From contig JAHLKG010000017.1 of the NCBI GenBank assembly GCA_025526995.1, positions 620,001 to 684,000 of the forward strand: a stretch of 64,000 bases of DNA. The letters run 5' to 3'. Below are positions 1 through 9,931 of the stretch, piece by piece. A program made the position numbers and the translations under genes. The notes under the pieces were generated by a model. The model was given only the letters and a program-made list of their open reading frames with translations, was not told the origin of the DNA and made no database searches. Origin of the DNA: Powellomyces hirtus. Its lineage: Eukaryota > Chytridiomycota > Chytridiomycetes > Spizellomycetales > Powellomycetaceae. Each line of letters starts with the position of its first letter. Position 1 is the first letter of the stretch.

Positions 1-845
1 GACTTCCATGGAAGAGTTGCCCACCCAAGTCACATGTCCACTCATTCGTATATCCTGATCGGTAGGTATTGGCTGCAACAAATCGATCCGATCCAGACTC
101 GCCGTAACAATTGTCAAGGGAATGGTCTCGCTCCTATTATCGTCGCAATGGAAATACGCGATGGACCCCGCTAGTGCGTCGAGATCTTCGAGGATTTTGC
201 CGATGCGGACCGACCCATGGGCCGAAATGTATTCTTCGCGAACGTCGGGCTCGGTTTTGAAGAGGAGGTATTCTTCAATGTAGGAATCTTTCATTTTTTT
301 GTCGAGGATGATGCGTGGTGGGGCCGGGCGAACGGACCCGTCGGACTCGGCTTTGGCAGTGGTTTGGATGGCTTGTTGTTGTTTTTCGGCGAGGAAGCGG
401 TTGATCCACATGCTGGTTGAAGGCAAATGAAGGGGGTTAGAAAAGAAAGAGGCGTTGATATAGTGTGAGGCATGATGGACATTAACCGATGGGTTGCGGA
501 AGTCCGACCGCGGACATAAGGGAGGACCATCCACTTTCGTCGAACTTCAGCTTCGCTCTGCATCGCAGCTAAAAACAATAGGCCACAAGCAAGAAAGCAA
601 AAGGTCAGCATCCATGCTGGCCAACATACTCCACTCCAACGCCCCCGTCCTCCCACTTGGAGTGACACTCTCATGGCCATACCTTTCTCCTTTTCCTCCT
701 TCGAAAGCCGGGACGCACTATGGATCTGTCGCGCTGCAACTGGTCGCAATGAGCGCATTGACTGTGTGTTGAGGATTGGGCGTGAGGGCTGCGTTGCGCG
801 ACAACAGACGTTGCGCGCTGCCGCGACTGGTCGGAGTGTGAACAT
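1..845 (-). CDS. ACOT9-like mitochondrial acyl-CoA thioesterase (partial at left edge)
   Basis: This gene runs off the left edge of the window. The reverse strand of about 1-412 reads as a hot-dog thioesterase of the ACOT9/10 type, which hydrolyses acyl-CoA to free acid and CoA in mitochondria. Visible stretches include DSYIEEYLLFKTEPDVREEY, GKILEDLDALAG and MSGHVTWVGNSSMEV. An upstream exon from the ATG at 845 encodes an Arg/Ser-rich, mitochondrial-type leader ending near 683 at a GTATGG donor. A CTAAC branch point and a CAG acceptor lie just before 412. The phases of that donor and acceptor do not match, so the N-terminal model is unsure: another small exon, another start or a sequence error is possible. 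It is divergent from the nucleoporin gene. The family call is fairly firm; the 5' structure is not. Confidence 0.75.
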
Positions 846-1662
846 TTTAGAGGGAACAATGTGGCGAGGAGACGGCAGAGAGAGCGACCCTCGAGGAGTC
901 GAGTCAGTCAGAGTGCTGGTGTGCGAGGCGAGTTGCTGGGTGTTTTCTTATAGGGTCAACTGTATAGTTGTTTGTCTGTTCGTGAGTTCGTTCGTCGGGG
1001 ATTCTCAATTGATGGGGCAAAACGAACAGGAATTGAAGTGTGAAATTTTCAGCGTCATCGCGTCAGGAAAGTGTTCTTTTTTTTTTGAGGACCTGGATGG
1101 AGGTTCTCACGTGTCGCTCAGTCCGCCTTGAAAATTCAGTGTTTAGACATAAAGTGAGGAAGGAAGTACTGCAGTATTTCTTTTCCAAGTTGTTTGCAAA
1201 AGATGTTAATCTGTCAACAAGACAAAAAATGTATCATTCAGAGAAAATCACATACGATCCTCATTCGAGACCATTGTGCATAGAAAGGCTATGGCTCAGA
1301 TGTAAACTCAATATTCTCAATACACTGATACATCTTGTATTTGATCATTTTCGATAAGGCTATCTACAGTATTACTGTGTTGTCATGATGACTCACCAGT
1401 TGGAACATATCGATACTGTGAGTCTTGGTCATTTCACTACGAGATGAACCTTTGAATGACAACATCAATCTTTCATTAGTCCCGGTGGAGAGAAATGAAC
1501 AATGTCAAATGCACGTGACCTCACACGTGATCACTCGATGAGGCGCATATGCTTACATAAGCCCCCATTGTTAACTCTTCACACTTTCCCCAAGTTCGTT
1601 CGCTGTAAATCTCCGCCCATCCCCCCCAATTCTCATCTAACATCAGTTATTTACAAGCAACC
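846..1662. promoter_or_regulatory. Divergent intergenic region
   Basis: This 817-bp region separates the divergent thioesterase and nucleoporin genes and presumably carries both promoters. The part nearest the nucleoporin is pyrimidine-rich just before the ATG. No convincing gene or clear TATA box was seen. Confidence 0.3.
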
Positions 1663-3600
1663 ATGGATAACAACGATTTCACACTTCCTCCTTTCGCCCC
1701 TCCCTCTGCACCCGGTTGGCCACTGTCGGCTGCCCATATTGGTAGACTGTCGACGGTGGCAGCCGCCGCGGAGGCACTAAAGCGGAATCGCGCAGTCATG
1801 CGCACCCTCAACTCAGCCCTCGTTACCTACTGCCAAGACAATAAAGTGTCGGCTTCCGCCATTGATTTGGCCCCAGCGTTCAGGACATACAGCGAGCAAA
1901 GCTCACTGGTCCACATCGAGCACGACGCCCTGATCAACAAATACGCAGAGCTGCGGGGCATCGATGCCACCCTACTCAAAGGGCGAGCACGAACCCCACG
2001 AACTGCCAAACTATTCATTGATGACGATGGAAAAGAGGACGACGACGACAACAAGACAAAAAAGCGAGCCGCGGTGGAGAGCGATAGTGATGCGGAAGAG
2101 GACAAGGACGAATCGCCCAAGAAAGTGATGAAGAGAAACGAGCGTTCGCCAACCCCATCGCCAGAACCAGCATCGGCACCACGACCGGCGCCCACAACGA
2201 CACCCTTCTCGTTTTTGCCTTCCGCCAAACCGTTTTCGTTCTTGCCACCTACTCCCGCACCCTCTTTTGTCGCTCCTCCAACCATCACTCCAACTGTCGC
2301 CCCACAGGAGGAGCAGGCGGAGGACGTGGTCGAACCAGCAGAGAAGCGGGCCGGTGACTTTTTCTCGGCTCCTCCGGGTAAGAAGAACAAGAGGATGGGC
2401 AGTCCGCTGGCCGGCAGCTCCAAGGAGGATCTCCCGGAACCTACGCCTTCCACTAGGGACACGCAAGAATCTGCGGGAACGGCACCTGGATCCGCTGCAT
2501 CCGGCCCGCCCATCGGTGAAAGGAAAATCAAGGCACTGCCAAAGAGGTTCCAAAACCCTTTTGCACCGCCTGGTTCGCCACAGATGAACGGAGGCGCTGC
2601 AAAGCCGTCGGCACCTGCCACGGTTCCTCCTACAACTTCTTTTGTTCCCTCCTTGGAAACGCCTCCCAGGGCGGCCCCGCCGTCATTTGGTGGGTTCGGT
2701 AGTGCCCAGCCCAGCACCGTGTTTCCTTCAGCACCTACGTTGACTTTCGGAAACGCACCATCCACTGGTTTCGGGTCTGCCGTGTCACCCAGCTCAGCTT
2801 TCTCCGCCGCACCCAAATTCACATTCGGTGGCGCCGCGGCACCCACAACCTTTGGGTCGTCCACCAACATTACATTTGGTTCAAGTGCAGCGCCAGCAAG
2901 CTTCGGCTCTGCTGCTTCGCCTCCCAAATTTACTTTTGGGGCAAGTGCAGCGCCAGCAAGCTTCGGCTCTGCTGCTTCGCCTCCCAAATTTACTTTCGGG
3001 GCAAGTGTTGCTCCCGCAACCTTCCCCTCTGCCTTCGGAACCCCAGCTTCCTTCCCGCCCTCCGACAAGGGCGCGACCTCTGGGTTTTCGGCTGGGGTTG
3101 CTCCCATGCAGCCCGCCACCCCATTTTCGTTTTCCCAACTGAACGTCACAACCACACCGATCACCCACCCCACCCAGCCACGACCCGCGGCGGACAACGA
3201 CGACGGTGAAGACGATGACGATGCGGTGCAGGACGAACAAGTCGATCTCAAGGAAGGTGAAGGCGAGGAACAGGAAACCACGCTCCACGAACTGCGCTGC
3301 AGACTGTTTGGGCTCGCCGACCAGAAATGGTCCCCCATCGGTGTCGGTCAGCTCAAAATCAAGCAGGACAAGACCACCGGCAAGGGCAGGTTGCTCCTGA
3401 GAGCGGATGGATCGGGTCGTGTGTTTTTGAATGCGGCCATCTATCAGGGGATGAAAACGGTCCGCAAAACCCCGACCGAGGTCAATTTCCTCGCGGCGAA
3501 TGCACCCAGCACAAAAATCGCCCAATATACGTTGAGGTTCAAAGGACCCGACGCGGCGGATGAATTTGAGGAAGGGGTGTCGCAGTTCAGTGGAGCTTAA
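1663..3600 (+). CDS. FG nucleoporin with C-terminal Ran-binding domain (Nup50/Nup2 type)
   Basis: The gene is a single exon of 645 aa. The N-terminal 110 residues are mostly helical. An acidic and basic linker follows (about 115-160, with runs of D/E and KKR that look like nuclear localisation signals). A long low-complexity region holds many FG-type repeats (FSFLP, FGSA, FTFG) at roughly 180-500, and after another acidic stretch there is a RanBD1-like domain at about 540-640 (WSPIGVGQLKIKQD, GRLLLRADGSGRVFLNA). This is the layout of Nup50 and yeast Nup2, nuclear-basket proteins that help recycle importin-alpha with Ran-GTP. The ATG at 1663 follows an AACC context. The FG region carries a recent 60-bp tandem duplication. 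A 503-aa antisense ORF over it is a composition shadow. Confidence 0.9.
   Translation: MDNNDFTLPPFAPPSAPGWPLSAAHIGRLSTVAAAAEALKRNRAVMRTLNSALVTYCQDNKVSASAIDLAPAFRTYSEQSSLVHIEHDALINKYAELRGIDATLLKGRARTPRTAKLFIDDDGKEDDDDNKTKKRAAVESDSDAEEDKDESPKKVMKRNERSPTPSPEPASAPRPAPTTTPFSFLPSAKPFSFLPPTPAPSFVAPPTITPTVAPQEEQAEDVVEPAEKRAGDFFSAPPGKKNKRMGSPLAGSSKEDLPEPTPSTRDTQESAGTAPGSAASGPPIGERKIKALPKRFQNPFAPPGSPQMNGGAAKPSAPATVPPTTSFVPSLETPPRAAPPSFGGFGSAQPSTVFPSAPTLTFGNAPSTGFGSAVSPSSAFSAAPKFTFGGAAAPTTFGSSTNITFGSSAAPASFGSAASPPKFTFGASAAPASFGSAASPPKFTFGASVAPATFPSAFGTPASFPPSDKGATSGFSAGVAPMQPATPFSFSQLNVTTTPITHPTQPRPAADNDDGEDDDDAVQDEQVDLKEGEGEEQETTLHELRCRLFGLADQKWSPIGVGQLKIKQDKTTGKGRLLLRADGSGRVFLNAAIYQGMKTVRKTPTEVNFLAANAPSTKIAQYTLRFKGPDAADEFEEGVSQFSGA
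2882..3001 (+). repeat. 60-bp tandem duplication in the FG-repeat region
   Basis: Two adjacent 60-bp units (2882-2941 and 2942-3001) differ by one base. They duplicate a 20-residue block containing ASFGSAASPPKFTFG. The shift is in frame, so it adds FG repeats without harming the protein. Confidence 0.95.
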
Positions 3601-3887
3601 AGATTTTGTCGTTTGAGTGCAAGTCTGAATTAGCGTTATGTCTTTGTTGCATCAGACGTCAGCCCCCTGTCCTAGAAATAAAATGATTTTTTTGGAAACT
3701 CATCATCTGTTTCATATTCATTTGCATCTCATTCGCTCGTAAAACCCATCACCATCGCCAACATTCATCCATCCCGCTGCATTCTGAACCAAACAATTAA
3801 AAAACTCATCGCATTATCTATTCGTATCTACAAAGAAAGACAAAGCAGGCTTCTTTCCCCTCACATCCCACTTGGTATGTGGCCCTT
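3601..3887. other. 3'-3' intergenic region
   Basis: This 287-bp region lies between the converging nucleoporin and mS38 genes. It is AT-rich, with an AATAAA-type motif (aaataaaatg at about 3674) suited to polyadenylation of the nucleoporin transcript. No gene is visible. Confidence 0.5.
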
Positions 3888-4391
3888 TTATTCCTGCTTC
3901 TCCCTCTGCACGCCACCCTTCTTTTTCCGTTCCTTATTGTATCGCGTCGAGTCGCGCACAGCTTTACGGCCCTTTTTCCACTTGTGCTTCTTCATCTTCT
4001 TGCGCCGCCGTTTGAGAATGCTGATGGCGTGCATTGCGGGTTGGGCGGGCGTGGGTGTGATGAGTGGATGGTGTGGTGGTTGTGGTTGTGATTGTAATTG
4101 TCGACCGAAGGGTATTTGGATGGGCTGCTGGGGTGATGATGACGGCACGCGCGAGATGGACAGCGGCGCAAAGAACCGGGCGAGGATCGCCTCTTCGTCT
4201 TCGGCCTTTGTGCATGGTACACTCGCAATCGGCGTAACGGGTCGCAGAGGCATCATCGTCTCAACGTGCCAGTGAGGTCGCACCATCGTAAAGGCGGCGG
4301 GGAAAGTACCCGTGGCGTGTGTGCTGGTGGTGAGACCCCGCACTCCCCGCGGGAGAAGCAGGGCTAGCGTTCGCGGTGTTTGTCCCAGCAT
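3888..4391 (-). CDS. Mitochondrial small ribosomal subunit protein mS38 (COX24/AURKAIP1 family)
   Basis: This is a 167-aa protein. The mature end carries the family signature, a very basic C-terminal block (SILKRRRKKMKKHKWKKGRK) that threads into mitoribosomal RNA in mS38/Cox24/AURKAIP1. The frame stays open further upstream, but the ATG at 4391 is preferred: it has an A-rich context (aaacacATG) and starts a leader rich in Arg, Thr and Leu that looks like a mitochondrial presequence. The middle is Pro/Gln-rich and poorly conserved, as is normal for the family. The gene is unspliced and divergent from the Rossmann-fold gene across about 330 bp. The assignment rests on the C-terminal block. Confidence 0.8.
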   Translation of the reverse strand: MLGQTPRTLALLLPRGVRGLTTSTHATGTFPAAFTMVRPHWHVETMMPLRPVTPIASVPCTKAEDEEAILARFFAPLSISRVPSSSPQQPIQIPFGRQLQSQPQPPHHPLITPTPAQPAMHAISILKRRRKKMKKHKWKKGRKAVRDSTRYNKERKKKGGVQREKQE

Positions 4392-4723
4392 GTGTTTTTT
4401 CCGTCTGTTGGTGGGTGTTGACCTTCGCCAAACCCCGGATAGATGGAATGGGAAATGTGGGCAACCACGGCGAGGGTACTGCTGAGCGATCAACTTTTTT
4501 GTCGGAATGGAAAGCTGTTTCTTCTCTCTTCTTTTGTCTGAGCGCCAAGCCACATCTCACACACCGCACAAGCCACTCGGCGTCCGCACACTTTCCCCCA
4601 CATCTCCCCCACATTCTCTTGGATATCTCCACGTCTAATCCCCATTGAATGCACTTATTCCGCTCCTGCCTTCCATTCCCAACCCGCTCCCCACCCATAA
4701 ACCCCCTCCCCAACAAACCCACC

Positions 4724-5560
4724 ATGTCATCCCACCCTCACCTCTCACCGCCGCCCGTCGATCTCCTCATCCTCGGCCTCGGCTGGTGCGGCGCCTACAT
4801 GACCCGCCTCCTCACGACGCTCTCCGTCCCGCACGCCGCCACCACCACCACCGGGCGAGACAACACCATCTCCTTCACGTTCAACCCGGACTCGGACGAC
4901 GCAGAGCCGTATAAAGCATTACCCCGCGCGACAACAGTCATAATCACATTCCCCGTCCGCACCTCCCCCGCAATACGCCGACTTGTAACACTCTACGAAT
5001 CAACAGTGAACATGAAACCCAACTGGATCTTGTTGGGCAGTACGCGACCGTGGGCGCCTGCCCCCACCGCCGCAGACTCGTTCGTCTGGCTCGACCGCCA
5101 CTCCCAACCCACACCCACAACCGACGCCCCGCGCCAGGCCGCCGAATCGGAACTACTCACTCACGGCGGTTGCATCCTCAACCTCGCCGGGCTGTACGGC
5201 GGAACCCGCGACCCGCGCTCCTGGGTCGCCCGCGTCGCCGCCACCAAGGACGCCCTCGCCCAAAAAGGCTCTCTCCACCTCATCCACGGCGCCGACGTTG
5301 CCCACGCCGTCCTAGCAGTCATGAACAACTTCACCCCGGCCCAAAGGTGGCTGCTGACAGATATGAGGGTCTATGATTGGTGGGATCTGGCCGCACAGTG
5401 GAGCATCAACCCGCATGCGACGTGGGTCAGGGAGTTGATGACGGGGGGCAAAGTGCGGGCTCTGCCCCGCCCCGCGACGGACCTGGGGCGCGCCATTGAT
5501 TCGACCGAGTTTTGGGAGACGTTTGGGATTGTGCCACAGCATCCTAGTCTGACTTTTTGA
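4724..5560 (+). CDS. NAD(P)-binding Rossmann-fold protein (atypical SDR, YeeZ-like)
   Basis: This is a 278-aa single-exon gene. The N-terminus holds a beta strand and glycine-rich dinucleotide motif (LLILGLGWCGAYM, a GxGxxG form) at about residues 12-25. Later features are TVIITFPV, ILLGSTRPW, NLAGLYGGTRDPRSWV and GADVAHAVLAVM. These fit the extended/atypical short-chain dehydrogenase fold seen in YeeZ-like proteins, which often lack a known substrate. I chose the ATG at 4724 (context caccATGtc) over an in-frame ATG at 4649, which would add a non-conserved Pro-rich tail. Codon use strongly favours C in the third position. The reaction is unknown. Confidence 0.7.
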   Translation: MSSHPHLSPPPVDLLILGLGWCGAYMTRLLTTLSVPHAATTTTGRDNTISFTFNPDSDDAEPYKALPRATTVIITFPVRTSPAIRRLVTLYESTVNMKPNWILLGSTRPWAPAPTAADSFVWLDRHSQPTPTTDAPRQAAESELLTHGGCILNLAGLYGGTRDPRSWVARVAATKDALAQKGSLHLIHGADVAHAVLAVMNNFTPAQRWLLTDMRVYDWWDLAAQWSINPHATWVRELMTGGKVRALPRPATDLGRAIDSTEFWETFGIVPQHPSLTF

Positions 5561-5872
5561 CAAATCTGCGGGAATTCGCTCTTTCCATCCTCAAGCCCGC
5601 GGGCTGGCTGTTTCTCAAAACCACAACTCCGCACCCTGCCACCCATTCCTCCGTCCCATATTTCATAGAAAATAGGAACCTAAACAACAGCCCTCTTGTA
5701 CCATCATCACCCGTTGGCTCGTAAACGCACATCAGGTTCTGATCCAAGGCTAGCTGCAGGTGGTTTGATATGCTATGCAATAATATATACAGACAACACT
5801 TTGAAGCAACAGAAAGAGGTGGTGGAGGGGACCAGCGTTCACTTCTATTCCCCAATTCACCATCCACGTTTC

Positions 5873-7643
5873 TTACAGCTCCTTTTTGCGCATCCCACTT
5901 TGCGAAACCGCACTATTGCCCTTCTTTGTCGTCGGTGGGACAAGATAGTACGTCCCCGCCGCCAACAGCAGCATCGCCGCCGCCGCAATCGAATACGCCG
6001 CGCGCGATCCCAGCACCCAATACGTCGTACACGCAAACAACGGGCCCAGCGAGCGTCCCAACTGGCCCACACTTCTAAAATGTCCCAGGACGCGACCTCG
6101 GTTGCCCGTCCCTACGTCCTCGTGTTCTGTCGTGATATGCCGTTGTTGCTGTTGTAATTGTGCGGTTGTTGATGTTTCAACCGTCTCATAACTCGCCAAC
6201 GCAGTCAAGCCCGTCACCACCGTCCCACTCGTAAACGCCAAAAACGCGGCGCCCAGGTACAGGTACCCCACACTCCATGCCCAATTGCCCAGTACCAACA
6301 ATCCCAGGCCAGCGGCCAGGATGCCCTGCGCAACAATGGTGCGTTCATGGACGAGTTTATGGGCGACGCGGCGGGTATAGCCACCCTGGACGCAGGCCGA
6401 GAAGATACCGACAAAAGCGAGAAAGCGGCCTTGGTGGGCGTGCGAAAAGCCGAACCGGTCGTGCGTGAGGAAGGTAAGCGTGAATTCCATGCCGGAGAAG
6501 AAGAAGAGGAAGAGGAAATGGAGTAAACTGAGGATGTGGATGCGGGATGCGATGTGGGGTGGTGGTGATGCGGAGGCACCTGCTGATAATGATACGGTTG
6601 GTGCAGTTGTTGGTGTGGTTGCAGAATCATAGTCAGGACCCGTTCCCAGCGCCTTCTCAGCCAAGCGGGCCGATCGTCGTGGTGACGAGGACCCAGATAA
6701 CGATTCAATGTTGCTCGACGCCGCTGTTTTGTAACCCTTCGTTTCCGGTAGCTTGACAAAGAGATAAAGCGTCTCGATGACAATAAGGACAAAGGCGAAC
6801 AAGGCCGGACTCGAGTACTGGTTGATGGGCAGACCGGCCAAAAGTGGGAATGCTTTGGTGAGGTCAACAGAGGTGAAGTAGGCACCGAGCGGGGGGCCCA
6901 CTGTGAATCCGAGGGAGAAGGCGATGCCCACTAACGCCTAAGGGGATAGGAAAATCCATTATGAGCTGCAAGTCCCACCTATTCGTCCGGTGGCCAGGAA
7001 AAGTTCTTACCAATCCTTTAGACCGCGTCTGGGCCGTCGTAATATCGGAAATGACCGCAATCGACATCTGCACATTTCCCTCCGTCAACCCGCCCACAAT
7101 CCGCGAACACACAAACACACCAAACGACTCGCTGAAAATCCACAATAACATCGACAGCGCATTGCCAAGCATGCTCACTAGCAACACGGTCCGCCGGCCG
7201 AACCGGTCACTGAGGGATCCAATCACTGGACTGGAAACAAATTGGAGGAACGAGAAAAGAGACCCCAGCGCCCCGCCAAACAGAACAATGTCGAACCGCG
7301 CGCCAGAGACGCCTAGAAGCCCGCGGAAGAGCTGGATGTAGCTGCGCATGCGGTAGTAGAGTGAAGTCTATGTCCCATTCCATCGCATAGAAAAAAAAGT
7401 CAGTGATTTCATTCGACACACATAGCCCATTCGAAAGGGGCAGACACTTAGTCATACCTCATTCCCGCCATCAACCTTCTCATAATGCTCCAGAATCCGC
7501 GGATACAGGGGCAAGATGATCGTGAACGCCAGAATATCAATCAGCAAAGCGACAAAGACGGTGGTGAGCGTGCTCCGCACAAACGCCGGGGGGCGGCCAG
7601 CCGCGACGGTGTCGATCTTGGGTTTGGGGAGGGCAGCATTCAT
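5873..7643 (-). CDS. Major facilitator superfamily transporter, MFSD10/tetracycline-transporter-like
   Basis: Three exons (7458-7643, 7011-7367, 5873-6937) join in frame to give 535 aa. The protein starts MNAALPKPK. TM1 is in exon 1, the MFS motif A (GSLSDRFGRRTVLL) is in exon 2, and the remaining helices are in exon 3. A long Ser/Thr-rich cytoplasmic loop sits between the two six-helix halves (about residues 255-310). Motif and order suit the MFSD10 (TETRAN)-like group of drug:H+ antiporter relatives. The second half has a weak or missing equivalent of motif A. Introns have GTATGA/TAG and GTAAGA/TTAG borders. The substrate cannot be inferred. Confidence 0.85.
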
Positions 7644-8384
7644 GAATGGAAGAGTGGGATAGGTACAGCAGATGGGTGGATAGATAGATGCGTTCAGTCA
7701 AATCTAACACTGGTGGCGGTTGGTTAGTGGGGAGAGATAAATATGGATTGAGTGGGATGAGCTGGAGATGATGAGCGGCTTTTGTGCGTGAGTGGGATTT
7801 TTTGTGAATTGTGGGAGACTCACGCGTACGGTATGTTCTTCTCTCATCAACAACAACAACAACAAAAACACCACTACATCCCCTCACAAACATAAGGCAG
7901 TGCTTGTCATTGTCTCGCAATTCGTTGCAGGGAGGAATCGATCGTTGACCCATGCTTCTGATTTGACAAAAGACCGAGGGGCGGGGAAAGACACATCAGC
8001 TCATATTTACGGAATCATGAAGAGAAATAAACAAATGCGCTAGATGTAAAGTGGTTAGATAGTCATCCATGGTCAAGGGCCCTATTTTCGACCAAACCGC
8101 CCGTATGTAGCTCCCAGGTTCAGGCTTCTTTTTTATTTTCCATTGATGCACCCGCAAGTTGGTGAGAGGCGGTGAGTGCAAACTGTTGAGCGGCGACTCT
8201 CAGGCTGGCCTTTCTGCCTCTGTGCTCCTGTTTGTGGGCCTGCTCATCAGTCCACAATACGCTCAATATCACCCCTCGCAGTCCTTTTGACGGGGGCCAG
8301 GGTGTCTTGCAGAGATATATAAAAAGTAGTGGAGGGAAGGTGGCCGTGATTAATGCATCCATGAGCTTCCCGGCCCCATCATCA
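7644..8384. other. Gene-free upstream region
   Basis: About 740 bp upstream of the transporter. It contains a short CAA microsatellite near 7850-7870. No gene, RNA or clear promoter element was recognised. Confidence 0.3.
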
Positions 8385-9931
8385 CTCTCCCACTATGGGA
8401 TGCGAGAGAGTATGGTCTCGATCTCCCCATCAACCAGATCAACGCCGTCTTTGTGATCGTGTTGGTGCCCATGATCCGCAAGTATTACCGCAACATTGTC
8501 ACCTTGGCACCATACAAGCTCTTGACGGAGGACGGACGGTGAAGACGTCGCCGGCCACGGCCTGTTTCGTTCGGTCATGACCATCCTGCGCATCAGACTT
8601 GTCAGTAGGGACAAGAGTCCATCATCCTGACCCTTGGCATTGCGAGGGAACTCTGGATCATGCTCGATAACCTCCTATCACCTACCCCGAGTGCGTCATC
8701 GACCCGGTGGTGTGTGTGGTACCAGGATCAGCGGTACAGCTACGACAACCTGGAATTGCCGGTCTTCAACCCGGGAGGCGGTTGCAGGACCAGGGAATGC
8801 TCGCTACAGTTAGGGGGGCTACCCGAGGGTCTTGCCGTCAAAAGCTGGACCACCCTCGCTGAGCCGTACTCCGATACCGTGTGGCAGTATGTCCCAACCG
8901 CAACCGACATCTTGAACGCCCTGCCGCAAGATCGGATCGGAGTCCTGAGCGGCGTGCTCGGACTTCAAGCCTACGCTGTGTGCACTGGGTTTTCGGTTCA
9001 CCAAGCTTCACTGACACCGAAACCTCGGACCACCGGGTCGCGATGACGCACTCTGTAGGGTTAGGGTTCGGGTTCAGGTTTACATGGTGGACCGCAAGGG
9101 TTAAGGGTTACGAGCAAGCAAGATTCTGACCGCTCGGATTGACTGAGGGTTAACGGAGGAAGTTAAGAAGGAAGCCGGCCGTGTCACCGTGGAAAAGCTC
9201 GTGTTTTGTAATGTCACGGCCCGTCCAGTCCGAGGAATTGTTTACATCGAAAAGACCACGGGCCTTCCAACAGTCGATTGCATTTCCGATTCGGCAACAT
9301 CGGCTGATCTCCCTCAGTTTATCAAAACCACTGGAGTTGTCAAGCAATCCTACACGCCCGCGCGGCTGTACCCGAGACCGTTCGGCAAGTTCTCCTGCGC
9401 CAAGCAAACCGGCGAATGGCCACCGATGTTCCAACCCGCGGGTATCGGCAGTTTCCGCAGCGAACGCGCTCGCACCTGCGATTCCATCCAATGTAAGCAG
9501 AACAGTCCGTCTCTGATGGGATGGTGAAATCCATGGACCAGCTCTTCTACGCCAACACCAGCTTCTCCATCCCCGTGGACGTCACATCTGGAAAGGGCGT
9601 CTGCGTGCATGTTGCCCTGCCGGTGCTGTATATTCTCGGGTCGGTGCTGATGGTCAGTGCCGGCCTGGCACGCTTGATATTTGCGAGAAGGCTCAAGCGA
9701 GCGGAAGAGTCGACCGGCGTCAATGGGTTGTTGACTGCGTTCGTCGGAGATAGCGATGTGAAGTTGCTTAAGCAGAAGGATCCGGATGAGGATGTGACGG
9801 TTTGGAGGGTGATAAATCCATGGGTGCCTTCCCAGATGGTGCCTTCGTGCATGGTGCCCCCTCAGGTGGTGCATATAATGGAGAGTACAATGAGTTCCAG
9901 TCTTAAACATCGGGAGATGTCAATAGAGTAG
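8385..9931 (+). pseudogene. Decayed gene(s) for a single-pass membrane protein, family unknown
   Basis: Several short forward-strand stretches read like protein but lie in different frames separated by stops. About 8418-8540 reads NQINAVFVIVLVPMIRKYY. 8660-9046 contains LGGLPEGLAVKSWTTLAEPY. 9150-9495 contains EKLVFCNVTARPVRGIVYIE. 9521-9931 has a strong transmembrane helix (VALPVLYILGSVLMVSAGLA) followed by a basic tail. A GTAAGC donor-like site lies at 9493. A multi-exon gene with a C-terminal TM helix that has decayed is the simplest reading; an intact gene with unusual splicing is possible. No family was recognised. Degenerate telomere-type repeats interrupt it near 9053-9150. Confidence 0.3.
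9053..9158 (+). repeat. Degenerate TTAGGG-type (interstitial telomere-like) repeats
   Basis: Near 9056 the sequence reads tagggttagggttcgggttc. Further variants follow near 9098 (agggttaagggttac) and 9147 (gagggttaac). These are imperfect copies of the TTAGGG telomere unit, too few and too degenerate to be a functional telomere. Confidence 0.6.

Noticed and set aside
1827..3338. 503-codon minus-strand frame
   Set aside because: It lies fully antisense to the nucleoporin FG region; the low-complexity code removes stops on the other strand. It has no family features.
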